Assembly: GCF_014644315.1 (NCBI RefSeq)
Contig: NZ_BMKL01000001.1
Span: 1,809,001-1,873,000, forward strand
Direction: 5' to 3'
DNA: 64,000 bases
From: Tsuneonella deserti
GTDB lineage: Bacteria; Pseudomonadota; Alphaproteobacteria; Sphingomonadales; Sphingomonadaceae
The position numbers were made by a program, and so were the translations under genes. Within the stretch, counting starts at the first letter, position 1, and every line of letters begins with the position of its first letter. Shown here piece by piece: positions 46,110-56,113 of this stretch. The notes under the pieces are model-generated. The model made no database searches. It saw nothing but the letters and a program-made list of their open reading frames with translations, and was not told where the DNA came from.

Positions 46110-46187
46110 GCAGGGCTTGCCCGCCCCGTGGGCACCCTGGGGCCTTTAACCGAAGCGGTGGATGGCCTACCCTTGCGCGCAGGTGTT

Positions 46188-46203
46188 TGGCACGATTCTT
46201 GAA
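46188..46203 (+). promoter_or_regulatory. sigma-54-like promoter upstream of glnB
   Basis: TGGCACG-ATTC-TTGAA (46188-46203) fits the -24/-12 sigma-54 consensus (TGGCACG-N4-TTGCA) with one mismatch in the -12 GC. It sits 33 bp before the glnB GTG and 46 bp past the next upstream rho-weak sequence. A partial NtrC-type dyad upstream is not convincing. Confidence 0.55.
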
Positions 46204-46215
46204 CATCGTGCCTGA

Positions 46216-46575
<360 letters not shown>

Positions 46576-46625
46576 CTTGTCCGCCCTTCCCGGGGCGCCC
46601 GACCGAAACCAATTCAGCCTACCCC

Positions 46626-46650
46626 AGCCCCTCCCGCAGGCGGAGGGGGA
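46626..46650 (+). other. hairpin between glnB and glnA
   Basis: CCCCTCC-CGCAGGC-GGAGGGG (near 46627-46649) forms a 7-bp stem with a 7-nt loop in the 92-bp glnB-glnA gap. No T-run follows, so it is more likely an mRNA-processing or attenuation structure, or a repeat fragment, than a terminator. It could set the lower/higher ratio of the two products. Confidence 0.4.
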
Positions 46651-46667
46651 CCAGAAGGACCGCAAAG

Positions 46668-48077
46668 ATGCCTACAGCCAAGGAAGTGCTCGACCAGATC
46701 GCCGAACAGGAGATCGAATGGGTGGATCTCCGCTTCACCGATCCCAAGGGCAAGTGGCAGCACCTGACCATGGTCTCGAAGGTCCTCGGCGAGGACGAGC
46801 TCGAGGACGGACTGATGTTCGATGGTTCCTCGATCGCCGGGTGGAAGGCGATCAACGAGAGCGACATGATCCTGAAGCCCGACCTGGAACGGGTTTACGT
46901 CGATCCGTTCAGCGCGACGCCGATGATGATCGTCTTCTGCGACATCGTCGAACCCTCGACGGGAGAATGGTACGCGCGCGATCCGCGCTCGACCGCCAAG
47001 CGCGCGGAAAACTACCTCAAGTCGACCGGTATCGGCGACACTATCTACGTCGGCCCGGAAGCCGAGTTCTTCATGTTCGACGACGTGCGGTTCGAGGACG
47101 GCTATGCCGCTTCGGGCTACCGCCTCGACGACATCGAGCTGCCCACCAACACGGGCCGCGAGTACGAAGCGGGCAACCTCGCCCACCGCCCGCGCGCCAA
47201 GGGCGGCTACTTCCCCGTCGCCCCGGTCGACAGCGCAGTCGATATCCGCGGCGAGATGGTCACCACCATGCTCGAGATGGGCCTGCCGTGCGACAAGCAC
47301 CACCACGAGGTGGCCGCCGCGCAGCACGAACTGGGGCTCACCTTCGGCACGCTGGTCGAGACCGCCGACCGGATGCAGATCTACAAGTACGTCGTGCACC
47401 AGGTCGCTCACGCCTATGGCAAGACGGCCACTTTCATGCCCAAGCCGATCAAGGACGATAACGGCAGCGGCATGCATACCCACATGTCGATCTGGAACGA
47501 AGGCAAGCCGCTGTTTGCCGGCAACGGCTATGCCGGCCTGTCGGACATGTGCCTCTACTTCATCGGCGGCGTCATCAAGCATGCCAAGGCGCTGAACGCG
47601 TTCACCAACCCCACCACCAACAGCTACAAGCGGCTGGTGCCGGGGTTCGAGGCGCCGGTGTTGCTGGCTTATTCGGCGCGCAACCGTTCGGCTTCCTGCC
47701 GCATTCCCTACGGCACCGGCGAAAAGGCGAAGCGGGTGGAGTTCCGCTTCCCCGACGCGATGGCCAATCCCTACCTGTGCTACGCGGCGATGCTCATGGC
47801 CGGTCTCGACGGTATCCAGAACCGCATCCATCCGGGCGAGGCGATGGACAAGAACCTCTACGACCTGCCGCCCGCCGAACTGGCCGAAGTGCCGACCGTC
47901 TGCGGCTCTCTGCGCGAAGCGCTCGAAAGCCTTGAGGCCGATCACCAGTTCCTGCTCAAGGGCGACGTCTTCACCAAGGACCAGGTCGATGCCTACGTGG
48001 AGCTGCTGTGGGACGACGTGACCCGCTGGGAAACCACCCCCAGCCCGGTCGAATACGACATGTACTTCAGCTCCTGA
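46668..48077 (+). CDS. glnA: glutamine synthetase, type I
   Basis: ATP-dependent assimilation of ammonium into glutamine. Start at the ATG at 46668 (469 residues; [14 protein letters not shown]). Catalytic beta-barrel motifs FDGSSIAGW (near 50-58), [41 protein letters not shown] and the [11 protein letters not shown] loop. Adenylylation Tyr398 in NLYDLPPAE. It follows glnB and ends 24 bp before a strong terminator. Confidence 0.97.
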   Translation: MPTAKEVLDQIAEQEIEWVDLRFTDPKGKWQHLTMVSKVLGEDELEDGLMFDGSSIAGWKAINESDMILKPDLERVYVDPFSATPMMIVFCDIVEPSTGEWYARDPRSTAKRAENYLKSTGIGDTIYVGPEAEFFMFDDVRFEDGYAASGYRLDDIELPTNTGREYEAGNLAHRPRAKGGYFPVAPVDSAVDIRGEMVTTMLEMGLPCDKHHHEVAAAQHELGLTFGTLVETADRMQIYKYVVHQVAHAYGKTATFMPKPIKDDNGSGMHTHMSIWNEGKPLFAGNGYAGLSDMCLYFIGGVIKHAKALNAFTNPTTNSYKRLVPGFEAPVLLAYSARNRSASCRIPYGTGEKAKRVEFRFPDAMANPYLCYAAMLMAGLDGIQNRIHPGEAMDKNLYDLPPAELAEVPTVCGSLREALESLEADHQFLLKGDVFTKDQVDAYVELLWDDVTRWETTPSPVEYDMYFSS

Positions 48078-48101
48078 CGCACGGGGCGTTCGCAAGGCAA
48101 G

Positions 48102-48130
48102 GGGCGCTCGGGCGACCGGGCGCCCTTTTT
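48102..48130 (+). terminator. rho-independent terminator of glnBA
   Basis: GGGCGCTCGG-GCGA-CCGGGCGCCC stem-loop followed by TTTTT, 24 bp after the glnA stop. Confidence 0.9.
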
Positions 48131-48184
48131 CTCACGGCAACGCAGCGAATGGCCGCTTACGACCCCACTGCGGACATCCCGCAT

Positions 48185-48931
48185 TCAACGCGTCGGCCGC
48201 ACAGCAGTCCACAATTCGGATCGGAACCAGTCGCACACCAAGGTGGGCTTGGAGGCTTTCAGCCTGTCGAATTCCGCTTTCGGTGCGACGCAGGCGATGC
48301 GGAGATACGCAAGATTGGAACAGTGAGCCAACGGCGCGAGGCTCTTGTCGGCGAGTGTCGTCGAGACGCCGAGAAATGCTGTCAGCGAACGAAGGCCCGC
48401 AAGCGGCTCAAGGCTGGCAATTCTGTAAGGACTTCACATCCCGCCTTCGATCCCGATGACCTCAAGATGATGGGCTTCACGAAGCCAATCCAGGTCCGCC
48501 ATCCTCTTTGGATTGGTGATGATCAGGGTGCGAAGCGCCGGAAGTTCAAGCAGGGCTCGAAAATCGGCAATATTTCGGGGACTGTCGATGCTCAGGAAGG
48601 TAAGCTGCTCCAGTCCAAGCAGAGGCGTGAGGTCCTTCGCGACCACCGGCCACTCAAGCTCAAGCCGCTCCAAATTTGTGAGTTTGGCGATCTCGACCAG
48701 GAACGGTTGATCGATGTTCCCGCTGATCAGATGCCGCAGGTTGTTCCGCTCGCCCAATCCCCGATAATTGAGCTTTTGCCTCCCTATCCAGGCTTTCGTG
48801 GCATGAACAGGAATGTCGTGAGCCTCTTTGTAAGCGTGCTTCTCACGCCATTCCGAAAGGTCGCGATCCACGTGTCCGCGAAAACGCGCATTCAATGCGC
48901 TTTCCAGAGGACTAGTATCCACTTCCTGCAC
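48185..48931 (-). pseudogene. leucine-rich repeat protein, interrupted by in-frame TGA
   Basis: Reading from a GTG at 48931 (with GGGAGAGAGG upstream) gives 165 residues up to a TGA at 48436-48434. The same frame then continues without shift for 82 more codons to a TGA at 48187-48185. LRR units (LTNLERLELEWPVVAKDL, LEQLTFLSIDSPRNIADF, LPALRTLIITN) run to IEGGM-stop and resume as SPYRIASLEPLAGLRSLTAF. A single Trp to stop change (TGG to TGA) would explain it. No signal peptide; likely a cytosolic LRR protein. Upstream ATG starts at 48994 and 49234 lie in sequence antisense to the zinc-ribbon gene. Confidence 0.7.
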
Positions 48932-49090
48932 CTCGCCCTCTCTCCCTCTGTGAAGCACATTGCAGGCCAGTCTTAATGTCCGATTTCCACCCATTGCTAG
49001 CCGTTGGAGCGACCAACCACGGAGCCTGTCAGCGGACCAGCGGCAAACGACCCCATTGTGGTCGTTCGCCTTCGATGAGACGCTGCACCC

Positions 49091-49348
49091 ATGGCTAAAG
49101 GTTTCGTATGCCCCGTTTGCGGATACAACGACCCAGCTTGCCCGCCATATGCAGATAAGCAGGACGAGTGGTATCAAGAGATATGTCCCTCCTGCGGCAC
49201 TCAGTTCGGCTATGGCGATGCGAGTCTGAGCCACGAAGAACTGCGGCGTCGGTGGCTTGCCTCAGGAGCGAACTGGTGGTCGCCCAACCCGCCCCCGAGC
49301 ACTTTCGATGGCATGAAGGAGCTTCGACAGGCAGGATTGCTCGATTAG
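49091..49348 (+). CDS. small zinc-ribbon protein
   Basis: An 85-residue protein with two CxxC knuckles (CPVCGYN near 7-13 and CPSCGTQFGYGDAS near 33-46), the pattern of a family of short bacterial proteins with an N-terminal rubredoxin-like knuckle. The C-terminal half (EELRRRWLASGANWWSPNPPP) is helical and Trp-rich. Ribosome site weak. On the opposite strand it overlaps a spurious upstream extension of the LRR gene. Function unknown; found widely as orphan or near toxin/immunity loci, which is context only. Confidence 0.75.
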   Translation: MAKGFVCPVCGYNDPACPPYADKQDEWYQEICPSCGTQFGYGDASLSHEELRRRWLASGANWWSPNPPPSTFDGMKELRQAGLLD

Positions 49349-49487
49349 CCAAGCGTCCGCTTCCCACCCCATCGCCAGACACTGGATCCGGGCTCGCTCT
49401 CCAGCCCATCCTTCAGAAAACGATTTTCCTACAGCGGCCCCTAGGGCCTAGATCCCCCGCCTCTTTCACTTCGGCGAGGCGGCACAG

Positions 49488-50108
49488 ATGCAGCGCAAGA
49501 TCATTTTCGACGCAGTCCGGCGGATGCTCGGACGCGGGTTCAGGAGGGACGAAGTGGCCGCGCTGGACCGCGCGATCGAGCGCGCCTCTGCCGAGACTGG
49601 ATTTCCTTCCCAGGACAGTGGTCCAGGCGGTCCATCGATCCAACACGGGCTACGCGAAGTGAGCCCGCAGGGGCTTGCGCTGATCCGCGAATTCGAAGGC
49701 TGCGCGAAGCGGCGCGCGGACGGGTTGTTCGAAGCCTATCCCGATCCCGGCACAGGCGGGGCGCCGTGGACGGTCGGGTGGGGCGCTACCGGGCCGGACA
49801 TCGGGCCGGACACCGTCTGGACCCGCGAAGAGTGCGACCGTCGCCTTCTCGCCGACGTGGCCCGCCATGCCGCTCAGGTCGCGGCCGCCATCGGCCAGGC
49901 CCCCACCAGCCAGAACCAGTTCGATGCCCTCGTCAGCTTCCACTACAACACGGGGGCGATCTCACGCGCTACGCTCACCAGGCTCCATCGGGCGGGCGAC
50001 TTTGCCGGCGCGGAGCGCGAGTTCAGCCGCTGGAACCGCGGCGGTAGCAGGGTCCTGCCGGGGCTTGTCCGGCGCAGGGCAGCCGAGGCCAGGCTGTACC
50101 GCACGTGA
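49488..50108 (+). CDS. phage-type lysozyme (GH24)
   Basis: A 206-residue muramidase. The C-terminal ~150 residues are a GH24 domain: catalytic Glu70 (REFEG), Asp86 (YPDPGTGG) and Thr95 (WTVGWGATG), then QFDALVSFHYNTGAIS and the Arg-rich LPGLVRRRAAEARL. The first 55 residues are a helical, charged extension without a signal peptide or SAR helix. No holin, spanin or other phage gene is adjacent, so export and role are open; it may be domesticated. Confidence 0.88.
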   Translation: MQRKIIFDAVRRMLGRGFRRDEVAALDRAIERASAETGFPSQDSGPGGPSIQHGLREVSPQGLALIREFEGCAKRRADGLFEAYPDPGTGGAPWTVGWGATGPDIGPDTVWTREECDRRLLADVARHAAQVAAAIGQAPTSQNQFDALVSFHYNTGAISRATLTRLHRAGDFAGAEREFSRWNRGGSRVLPGLVRRRAAEARLYRT

Positions 50109-50209
50109 GCCGTTCGCGGGCGGGCATCACGCTCCTGCGGAATCGTTGTTTCCGGTTAATGGAACCGACTCGCGGAGGCCGCCGTTTCACCGCCCAAAGG
50201 AGTTAACTT

Positions 50210-51274
50210 ATGCGTATTTTCCTCATGGGCGCGGCGGCAATCGCCCTCGCCGCGAGTGGCGCCTCGGCTGACCCCGGCAAGGGGAATGGCGGCGGACATG
50301 GCAATGGCGGTGGCAAGATGGCTGCTGCTGGCGGCCCATCTCACGGCGGAGGCCACGGCCAGGCGCAAGCGAACAAGGGCAAGGGACCCCAGGCCGATGC
50401 CGGTCGTGCGATGAAGGCCGACCATGGCCCGGTCCGCGTTGCCCAGGGCAAGCCCGAGAAGGCCGCCAAGGGCCCGGCCGTGCGTTCCCAGGGGAACTCA
50501 AAGGCCAATGGCAAGGCCCACGCCAAGGCCGCCAAGGCCAATGCAAAGGAAATCAGGCGCGATGTTCGCGACTACCGGGACGTGCGCGACGTGCGCGAAG
50601 TGCGCTACGATCGTGACAGGCGCGACCGGGACGACAACGTGCGGGTTGTCCGCTCATTCGTCGGCTTCGACCGGGATGTGAACCGCGGCCTCGTCAACGG
50701 GTGCCCCCCGGGCCTCGCCAAGAAGAACAACGGCTGTCTCCCCCCGGGGCTGGCCAAGGATCGCAACGATTACCGCGATTACCGCAGCGACTACTACCGC
50801 CCCTCGTGGTTCGGTTACGACGCGCCGCGGGACGGCCGTTACTACTACGATGCCGGATATCTCTATCGCGTGAACGATCGCGGTTCGGTGCTCGGCTACC
50901 TGCCGCTGCTGGGCGGCGCGCTGTCGGTCGGCAATCCGTGGCCTAGCTATTACGAACCGGTGCCGGTGCCCGATTACTACTCCCAGTACTACAACCTGGG
51001 CCCGGTGAATTCATACCGTTATGCCGACGACGTGCTCTACCGGGTCGATCCGCAAAGCAACATGATCACTTCGATCGCGGCGTTGCTGACGGGTGACCAG
51101 TTCGCGGTCGGCCAGCCGATGCCTGCCGGGTACGATATCTACAATGTGCCCTACGGCTACCGTGACCAGTATTACGATACGCCCCAGGCGAACTATCGCT
51201 ACGCCGACGGCTACGTCTACCAGGTCGATCCGAAGACCCAGTTGATCGCCGCCGTGATCCAGCTGCTGACGTAA
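50210..51274 (+). CDS. exported repeat protein, RcnB-like N-terminal low-complexity region
   Basis: A 354-residue protein with a signal peptide (about 1-19, ending ASA). Residues 20-115 are Gly/His/Lys/Ala-rich, 116-150 Arg/Asp-rich. CPPGLAKKNNGCLPPGLAK (about 163-182) follows. The C-terminal half holds three Tyr-rich repeats: YYYDAGYLYRVNDRGSVLGYLPLL, YRYADDVLYRVDPQSNMITSIAALL and YRYADGYVYQVDPKTQLIAAVIQLL. The repeats look like small beta units. Probably envelope-located; function unknown. Strong AAAGGAG site. Confidence 0.8.
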   Translation: MRIFLMGAAAIALAASGASADPGKGNGGGHGNGGGKMAAAGGPSHGGGHGQAQANKGKGPQADAGRAMKADHGPVRVAQGKPEKAAKGPAVRSQGNSKANGKAHAKAAKANAKEIRRDVRDYRDVRDVREVRYDRDRRDRDDNVRVVRSFVGFDRDVNRGLVNGCPPGLAKKNNGCLPPGLAKDRNDYRDYRSDYYRPSWFGYDAPRDGRYYYDAGYLYRVNDRGSVLGYLPLLGGALSVGNPWPSYYEPVPVPDYYSQYYNLGPVNSYRYADDVLYRVDPQSNMITSIAALLTGDQFAVGQPMPAGYDIYNVPYGYRDQYYDTPQANYRYADGYVYQVDPKTQLIAAVIQLLT

Positions 51275-51285
51275 GGGGGCGCACG

Positions 51286-51861
51286 ATGAACAACCACCGT
51301 TTGATCGGAGCCCTTGCGGCTGTCGCCCTGCTTGCACCGCTCGGTGCCTGCTCCAAGGCGGACGAGAAGAGCGCGCCGACCGCGCAGGCGAGCAACGGCA
51401 CGCTGGCCGCCGAACTGGGCGGCGCGCCGGGCCTGACGACATTCTCGACCGCGCTTGCCGATGCCGGGCTTGGCGACGTGTTCGACGGGCCGGGCAGCTA
51501 TACCGTGCTCGCCCCGGACGACGACGCCTTTGCCAAGCTGGACCAGGGCGGCAAGACGCTGACAGATCCGGCTCACCGGGCCGAGCTGGTGGCGGTCATG
51601 CGGGGGCATATCCTGCCGGGGCACCTGACCCCGGAGGCGATCCGCAAGGCCGTGGCCGACAAGAAGGGCCCCGTCTCGATGCGATCGCTGGACGAAAGCA
51701 TGGTGACCTTCACCACCGATGGCGACACGATTGTCGTCACCGGGGCGGACGGCGGCAAGGCCAGGGTGGACGGCGCCGCGCTTGTCGCCAGCAACGGCGT
51801 GGTCCTCCCGCTCGACGGACTGGTCAAATCGCCTCCGCCAGTGAGCGCCGAACCAAGCTGA
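51286..51861 (+). CDS. fasciclin domain-containing lipoprotein
   Basis: A 191-residue lipoprotein: signal MNNHRLIGALAAVALLAPLGAC (lipidated Cys22), then a single fasciclin (FAS1) domain (about 45-180). FAS1 motifs are present: LGDVFDGPGSYTVLAPDDDAFAKL near the start and MRGHILPGHLTPE (the YH-like region), with GADGGKARVDGAALVASNGVVLPLDGLV at the end. FAS1 domains mediate adhesion or matrix contact. It starts 12 bp after the preceding repeat-protein gene, so the two are probably co-transcribed. Confidence 0.92.
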   Translation: MNNHRLIGALAAVALLAPLGACSKADEKSAPTAQASNGTLAAELGGAPGLTTFSTALADAGLGDVFDGPGSYTVLAPDDDAFAKLDQGGKTLTDPAHRAELVAVMRGHILPGHLTPEAIRKAVADKKGPVSMRSLDESMVTFTTDGDTIVVTGADGGKARVDGAALVASNGVVLPLDGLVKSPPPVSAEPS

Positions 51862-51880
51862 TCATCTCCGTCGATCGGCA

Positions 51881-51917
51881 AAGCCCGGAGGGTGCCGCGT
51901 GCACCTCCCGGGCTTTT
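51881..51917. terminator. bidirectional terminator between fasciclin gene and tamB
   Basis: GCCCGGAGGGTGC / GCACCTCCCGGGC stem with a 5-nt loop (one mismatch, one wobble) followed by TTTT on the plus strand. It lies between convergent genes; the minus-strand T-run is poor. Confidence 0.7.
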
Positions 51918-51925
51918 GGTGCCGG

Positions 51926-54900
51926 TCAGTAGTCCCTGCTGGCTTTCGCTACGATCGACTCGCGACCGATGGTCGAAATGCTTCCCAGGATGGACAGCCA
52001 GGAGGTGATGCGGAATTCTGCCTGGGTTGCGCTATAGCCCCGTCCGTCGGTGATGATCTCCACGTAGAACCGCCGGCCGATGTTCTTGCCCAGCGCGATG
52101 GCCGTGCCGCGTCCGAGGGCCTGGTCCGCACTGACTATGCGCAGCCGGTCGAGTCCGATGGCGGTGCGCAGCTTGTTGATCGGGTCGAGCCCGCCGCCGC
52201 CCCTCAAGGAGGCAAGCGCCGATCCGAGCTGGAGCACGTCGGTGGCCGACAGCTCGGTGATCGAACCGCCGAACAGCAGGCGCGAGAGGATTTCTTCCTC
52301 GGGAAGCCCGGGAAGGGACTGGAAGGTAATCTCGGGCTCCAGCGCGCTGCCCTGCACCTTGACCGTCACGTCGAGCCCGTCCTTCTCCGTCTCGGCAACG
52401 ATGTCGAGGCGGGGATCGATCGGTACGCTCTCGTCGAAATTGATGACCCCGCGCGTGAGCTGGAAGCGCGTGCCGGCGAAGGAGTAATCTCCGCGGACGA
52501 CCCGCGCCGTTCCCCCGAGCCGTGGGTTGTCCGTAGTCCCGCGAACGCGCACGTTGGCGCTCCATTCGCTGTCGAGCCCCATCCCGTCGACATCGACCCG
52601 CGCCGGCGCGCGTGCATCGATCAGGTAGCGCCACGGCCGGGAGGCCACCGGACGCGGACCGGTGTCGAACGGCAGGTTGATCTCGCGCGTCTTGATCTGC
52701 GGCAAACGCTCGTCGGCGGCCGCGGTCCCGAGCCTCCAGGCTGCCCGGTCAACCAGCAACCGGCCCGCGATCGTCCCGCCGATTCCGTCGGAAACGATGC
52801 GCATCGGCCCGGTGACGGTTGCCGCGAGGCCGTTCGCATTGAGCAATGCCGCGTTGCGCGCGGCGATGCGGATGTCGAGCTGCGGACCCTTGCGCCCGAG
52901 ATCCTCGAGGACGACCGTCCCGCTGCCGACGACGCTGCCGTTGTTCGCCGTGGTGCCGCGGAAGCTGGTGAGCGTCAGCCGCGATCCCGCAAACGTGCCA
53001 CGCGCCGTGACATTGCGGATGTCGGTGCCGGACAGGCTCGATTGCAGGCGGAGATTGTTGCTCGCCAGCGATCCGCGCACCTGCGGAGTGGCAAGCGACC
53101 CGGTGACGTCGGCGGCGACCGATAGCGGACCGGTCAGATCGAAAGCGTCGACCGCGGCCAGTCGCCACAGTGCATCGGCCGGGCCATTGTATCGCAGCTG
53201 GGCAAACAGGTCGCCCGCGCGAAGTCGGTCATACAGCGCACCCGAGCTCGGCAAATCGACGATGCGCCCCTGCAGCCGCCCGCGGCGCTGGCCGCCCTCG
53301 TCGATCACCGCGCGCGTTTCGAGGCGTTGCGGCGTCAGCCGCAGCACCAGCGCGAGGTCGATGGGTTTGGAGGTCAAAACGAGGCCTGAGCGGGTGAGCC
53401 CGGCCACCTTCACCCGTGCTTCTCCGGTCGGCACGCCGCGACGGTCGGTGGTGAAATCGACCAGCCCCGAAATCTTTCCGCCGAGCCCGAGGTCGGCGTA
53501 GATGTCGGCGACGGACAGCGGCATGTCCGCGAGCTGGAGGTGCGCCTCGGTCCGTCCACCGCCGAACTCGCCCGAAGCGATGATCGCCCCTCCGGCGAAG
53601 TTCACCTGGGTTGGCTGCAACTGCCAGCCTCCGTCGCGCTGGCGAACAAGCACGGCGCGGCGGGGCATCGCGATCGGCCGCCCCGCAAACTCACCACGCG
53701 CGGCCACGGCCACCTGGTCGGGGGCGACGTTGGCGTTGAGCTGGAGCGCGAACCGGCTGCCGCGGCGCCCCGCGATCGAGGCGGTCACCGTGCCGCGGCC
53801 GTTCTCGAGATCGGCCCGCGCCGCCAACCGCCCGATAAACAGGCTGCCGTAGCTGATGCCCTGGGCATAGACACTGCCGCCAATCGTGCTGCGCCCCTTC
53901 ACCAGGAGACCGCTGGCCTCGATCCGAGCCTGTGCGATGGACAGCGGAGTCTCGCCCCCGAACCGCGCCTGGTTGGCGGTTACGTCGATGTCGAAGGCCT
54001 GCCCGCCGCTCCGTGGGCTCAGGGCGATCGTGCCGTCGAGCCCGCCCCCGGCCAGCGCCAGGGTACCGGATGCCGCGCCGTTGCCCAGGGTCAGGGTTCC
54101 GGACACCGAGGTCTTCCACACGTCCAGCTTGCGGATCGCCAGGCGCGTCGGCCCCCGCGCTGGCGCGAACAGGTCGATGGTTCCCTGGAATGGTCCGAGC
54201 ATCGACTGGCCGCGTGTCTCTATCGCGAACCCGTCGTTGATCGGTGCAATCGCGACGCGGACGTTCTCCAGCCCCGCCGACGGCAGGGGGCTGGCGAACA
54301 CCAGGACCGCCTCCGGCCCGCGCGCGGTGTAGGCGCCCTCGACCGTGAATGCGCCATAATCGACGTGACGTCCGCGCCCTGCGACGCTGGTGCGGCCCGG
54401 GCGGATCATCCCGTCGAGCGTCAGGTTGAGCTTGGCCGCGCTCAGGCGGACGCCGCGAAAGTCGAACGGCTGCTCCGCGCCCGTTGTGATCCCACCGCTG
54501 AACGAGATTGCCGGGCCGGCGAGGTTGGCGAGCGTGGCGTTGGTCACGCGCGGGATGCGCCCGCGGAAGTCGGCCGACAGGGTCCACGGCGCGCTGCCGA
54601 AGGTTGCGACGATGTTCGCGCCGCCGTTGACCGCTCCGATGTCCGGAAGTTGGAGCCCGTTCGCGGTGACCGGGCCGGCCACGCGGTAGCTACCTTTCGA
54701 CGTGTCGCCCGCAAACGCGAGACGGGCGCTGGCGCCCGGAAAATTGATGGCAAGGCCCTCGCCGGTCAGCTTGCTCCCCTGGTAGCGGACGATGCCCCTG
54801 AGGGTGCCGCCGACGAGCCGCGGATCGACTTGCGCGGTGCCGGTCACGATCCGCGCCACGCGCGCGTCGAGCGGAACTGTCCAGCGCGTGCCGTCGTAGG

Positions 54901-56113
54901 TTGCGGTGCCCTGCTGGACGATCCCGGCGACCTGGGTGGTGCCGGTGACGTAGCGGCCGACCTCGATTCGGTGCTCGATCGCCAGATCACGGAACGGCCC
55001 GTCTACCCTCGCGGCGATCCGCGCCCCTTCGATCCGTGTACCCTGCCCGAGCAAGGCGGGATCCTTGATCCGGGCAGTGACCGCGAGGTCGTTGGCGGCG
55101 TTCCTGCCGAGGTCGAGCGCACCTTCCGCTTTACCCGCCACCGCCGAGGTAATGAGCTGGACTGTGCCGTCGAGCACGCTGTCCTTCAGGGTACCCACAG
55201 CCTTGTACGAAACGGTTTCGCCAAGAAGATCGCGCGGCAGGCCGGCTCCCATCGCCGCCTGCGGATGAGCCTGCCCCACGATCGTATAGCGGCCGCTCCG
55301 GTTGAGCATGCGAAAGGCGGCGAACTTCGCGGCGTCGCGGCTGACGTAGCCCCAGCCGTCCCATTTGCTCCACGAGCCCTTCCCCGCGACTTGCCCGCGA
55401 TAGCCCGCCTTGGTGCCGATCAGCCCGGCGAGAACGCCGCCCTTGGGCGCATTGTAATCGAGCTTGAGATCGAACTTGTCCCGGTCGGGCTCTGCATCCA
55501 CCAGCGCGTGGAGACGGTCCTGGCTTCCGAGCCTCCCGTCGGCCTTGACCAGCACGCGACCGTCGCGGATGTCAGCCTTCGCGACCAGGTTCGCCTTGTG
55601 CGCATTTGGTCCGGCAAGCCCCTTGGCGATCGTCAGGTCCTGGATCGCCAGCCGATCGATGCGGATATCGAAGTTGGGCAGGATCGGCGCTTCGGGATCG
55701 CCCGGATTGAGCTTGGGCAAGCGGTAGAGCGTGCCCCGATGGGTCACCAGCTCGCGAACGTCCAGCCCGCGGGTGAACCAGTTCATCGGGCGCCAGTCGA
55801 GATCGACCAGCGGCACGGTGAGGAATGGCCCTTTCGGATCCGACAGGGTCACATCGTGCAACCGCGCCTTGCCGTAAAGATTGCCGTCGATCCGGCCGAT
55901 CGAGACTTTCAGGCCGGAGGCCGGGGCCACTTTCGCGATCTGGTCGACCACCCAGCGTTGGCCGATCGGGCTGTTGAGCACGGCCAGAGCCGCGACGATC
56001 AGGAGCAGCAGGGCCGCGACCAGCCCGATCGCCCACGCTGCGACGCGCCGCCCACGGCCGTGCGGGCGATCCGCCACGTGCGCGGCCTCCGCCTGCTCCG
56101 CTTCGTCGGCCAT
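51926..56113 (-). CDS. tamB: translocation/assembly module protein TamB
   Basis: Inner-membrane-anchored, periplasm-spanning partner of TamA; such proteins aid outer-membrane protein insertion and lipid transfer. 1395 residues. N-terminal anchor (about 27-50; AWAIGLVAALLLLIVAALAVL), a long beta-rich AsmA-like groove, and a C-terminal TamB/DUF490 domain ending LTRGVINFDESVPIDPRLDIV...SIVAKASRDY. Its ATG shares bases with the tamA stop (TGATG). Confidence 0.95.
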   Translation of the reverse strand: MADEAEQAEAAHVADRPHGRGRRVAAWAIGLVAALLLLIVAALAVLNSPIGQRWVVDQIAKVAPASGLKVSIGRIDGNLYGKARLHDVTLSDPKGPFLTVPLVDLDWRPMNWFTRGLDVRELVTHRGTLYRLPKLNPGDPEAPILPNFDIRIDRLAIQDLTIAKGLAGPNAHKANLVAKADIRDGRVLVKADGRLGSQDRLHALVDAEPDRDKFDLKLDYNAPKGGVLAGLIGTKAGYRGQVAGKGSWSKWDGWGYVSRDAAKFAAFRMLNRSGRYTIVGQAHPQAAMGAGLPRDLLGETVSYKAVGTLKDSVLDGTVQLITSAVAGKAEGALDLGRNAANDLAVTARIKDPALLGQGTRIEGARIAARVDGPFRDLAIEHRIEVGRYVTGTTQVAGIVQQGTATYDGTRWTVPLDARVARIVTGTAQVDPRLVGGTLRGIVRYQGSKLTGEGLAINFPGASARLAFAGDTSKGSYRVAGPVTANGLQLPDIGAVNGGANIVATFGSAPWTLSADFRGRIPRVTNATLANLAGPAISFSGGITTGAEQPFDFRGVRLSAAKLNLTLDGMIRPGRTSVAGRGRHVDYGAFTVEGAYTARGPEAVLVFASPLPSAGLENVRVAIAPINDGFAIETRGQSMLGPFQGTIDLFAPARGPTRLAIRKLDVWKTSVSGTLTLGNGAASGTLALAGGGLDGTIALSPRSGGQAFDIDVTANQARFGGETPLSIAQARIEASGLLVKGRSTIGGSVYAQGISYGSLFIGRLAARADLENGRGTVTASIAGRRGSRFALQLNANVAPDQVAVAARGEFAGRPIAMPRRAVLVRQRDGGWQLQPTQVNFAGGAIIASGEFGGGRTEAHLQLADMPLSVADIYADLGLGGKISGLVDFTTDRRGVPTGEARVKVAGLTRSGLVLTSKPIDLALVLRLTPQRLETRAVIDEGGQRRGRLQGRIVDLPSSGALYDRLRAGDLFAQLRYNGPADALWRLAAVDAFDLTGPLSVAADVTGSLATPQVRGSLASNNLRLQSSLSGTDIRNVTARGTFAGSRLTLTSFRGTTANNGSVVGSGTVVLEDLGRKGPQLDIRIAARNAALLNANGLAATVTGPMRIVSDGIGGTIAGRLLVDRAAWRLGTAAADERLPQIKTREINLPFDTGPRPVASRPWRYLIDARAPARVDVDGMGLDSEWSANVRVRGTTDNPRLGGTARVVRGDYSFAGTRFQLTRGVINFDESVPIDPRLDIVAETEKDGLDVTVKVQGSALEPEITFQSLPGLPEEEILSRLLFGGSITELSATDVLQLGSALASLRGGGGLDPINKLRTAIGLDRLRIVSADQALGRGTAIALGKNIGRRFYVEIITDGRGYSATQAEFRITSWLSILGSISTIGRESIVAKASRDY

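Noticed and set aside
46110..46190. NtrC dyad upstream of the glnB promoter
   Set aside because: Only partial GCACC/GGTG matches with wrong spacing.
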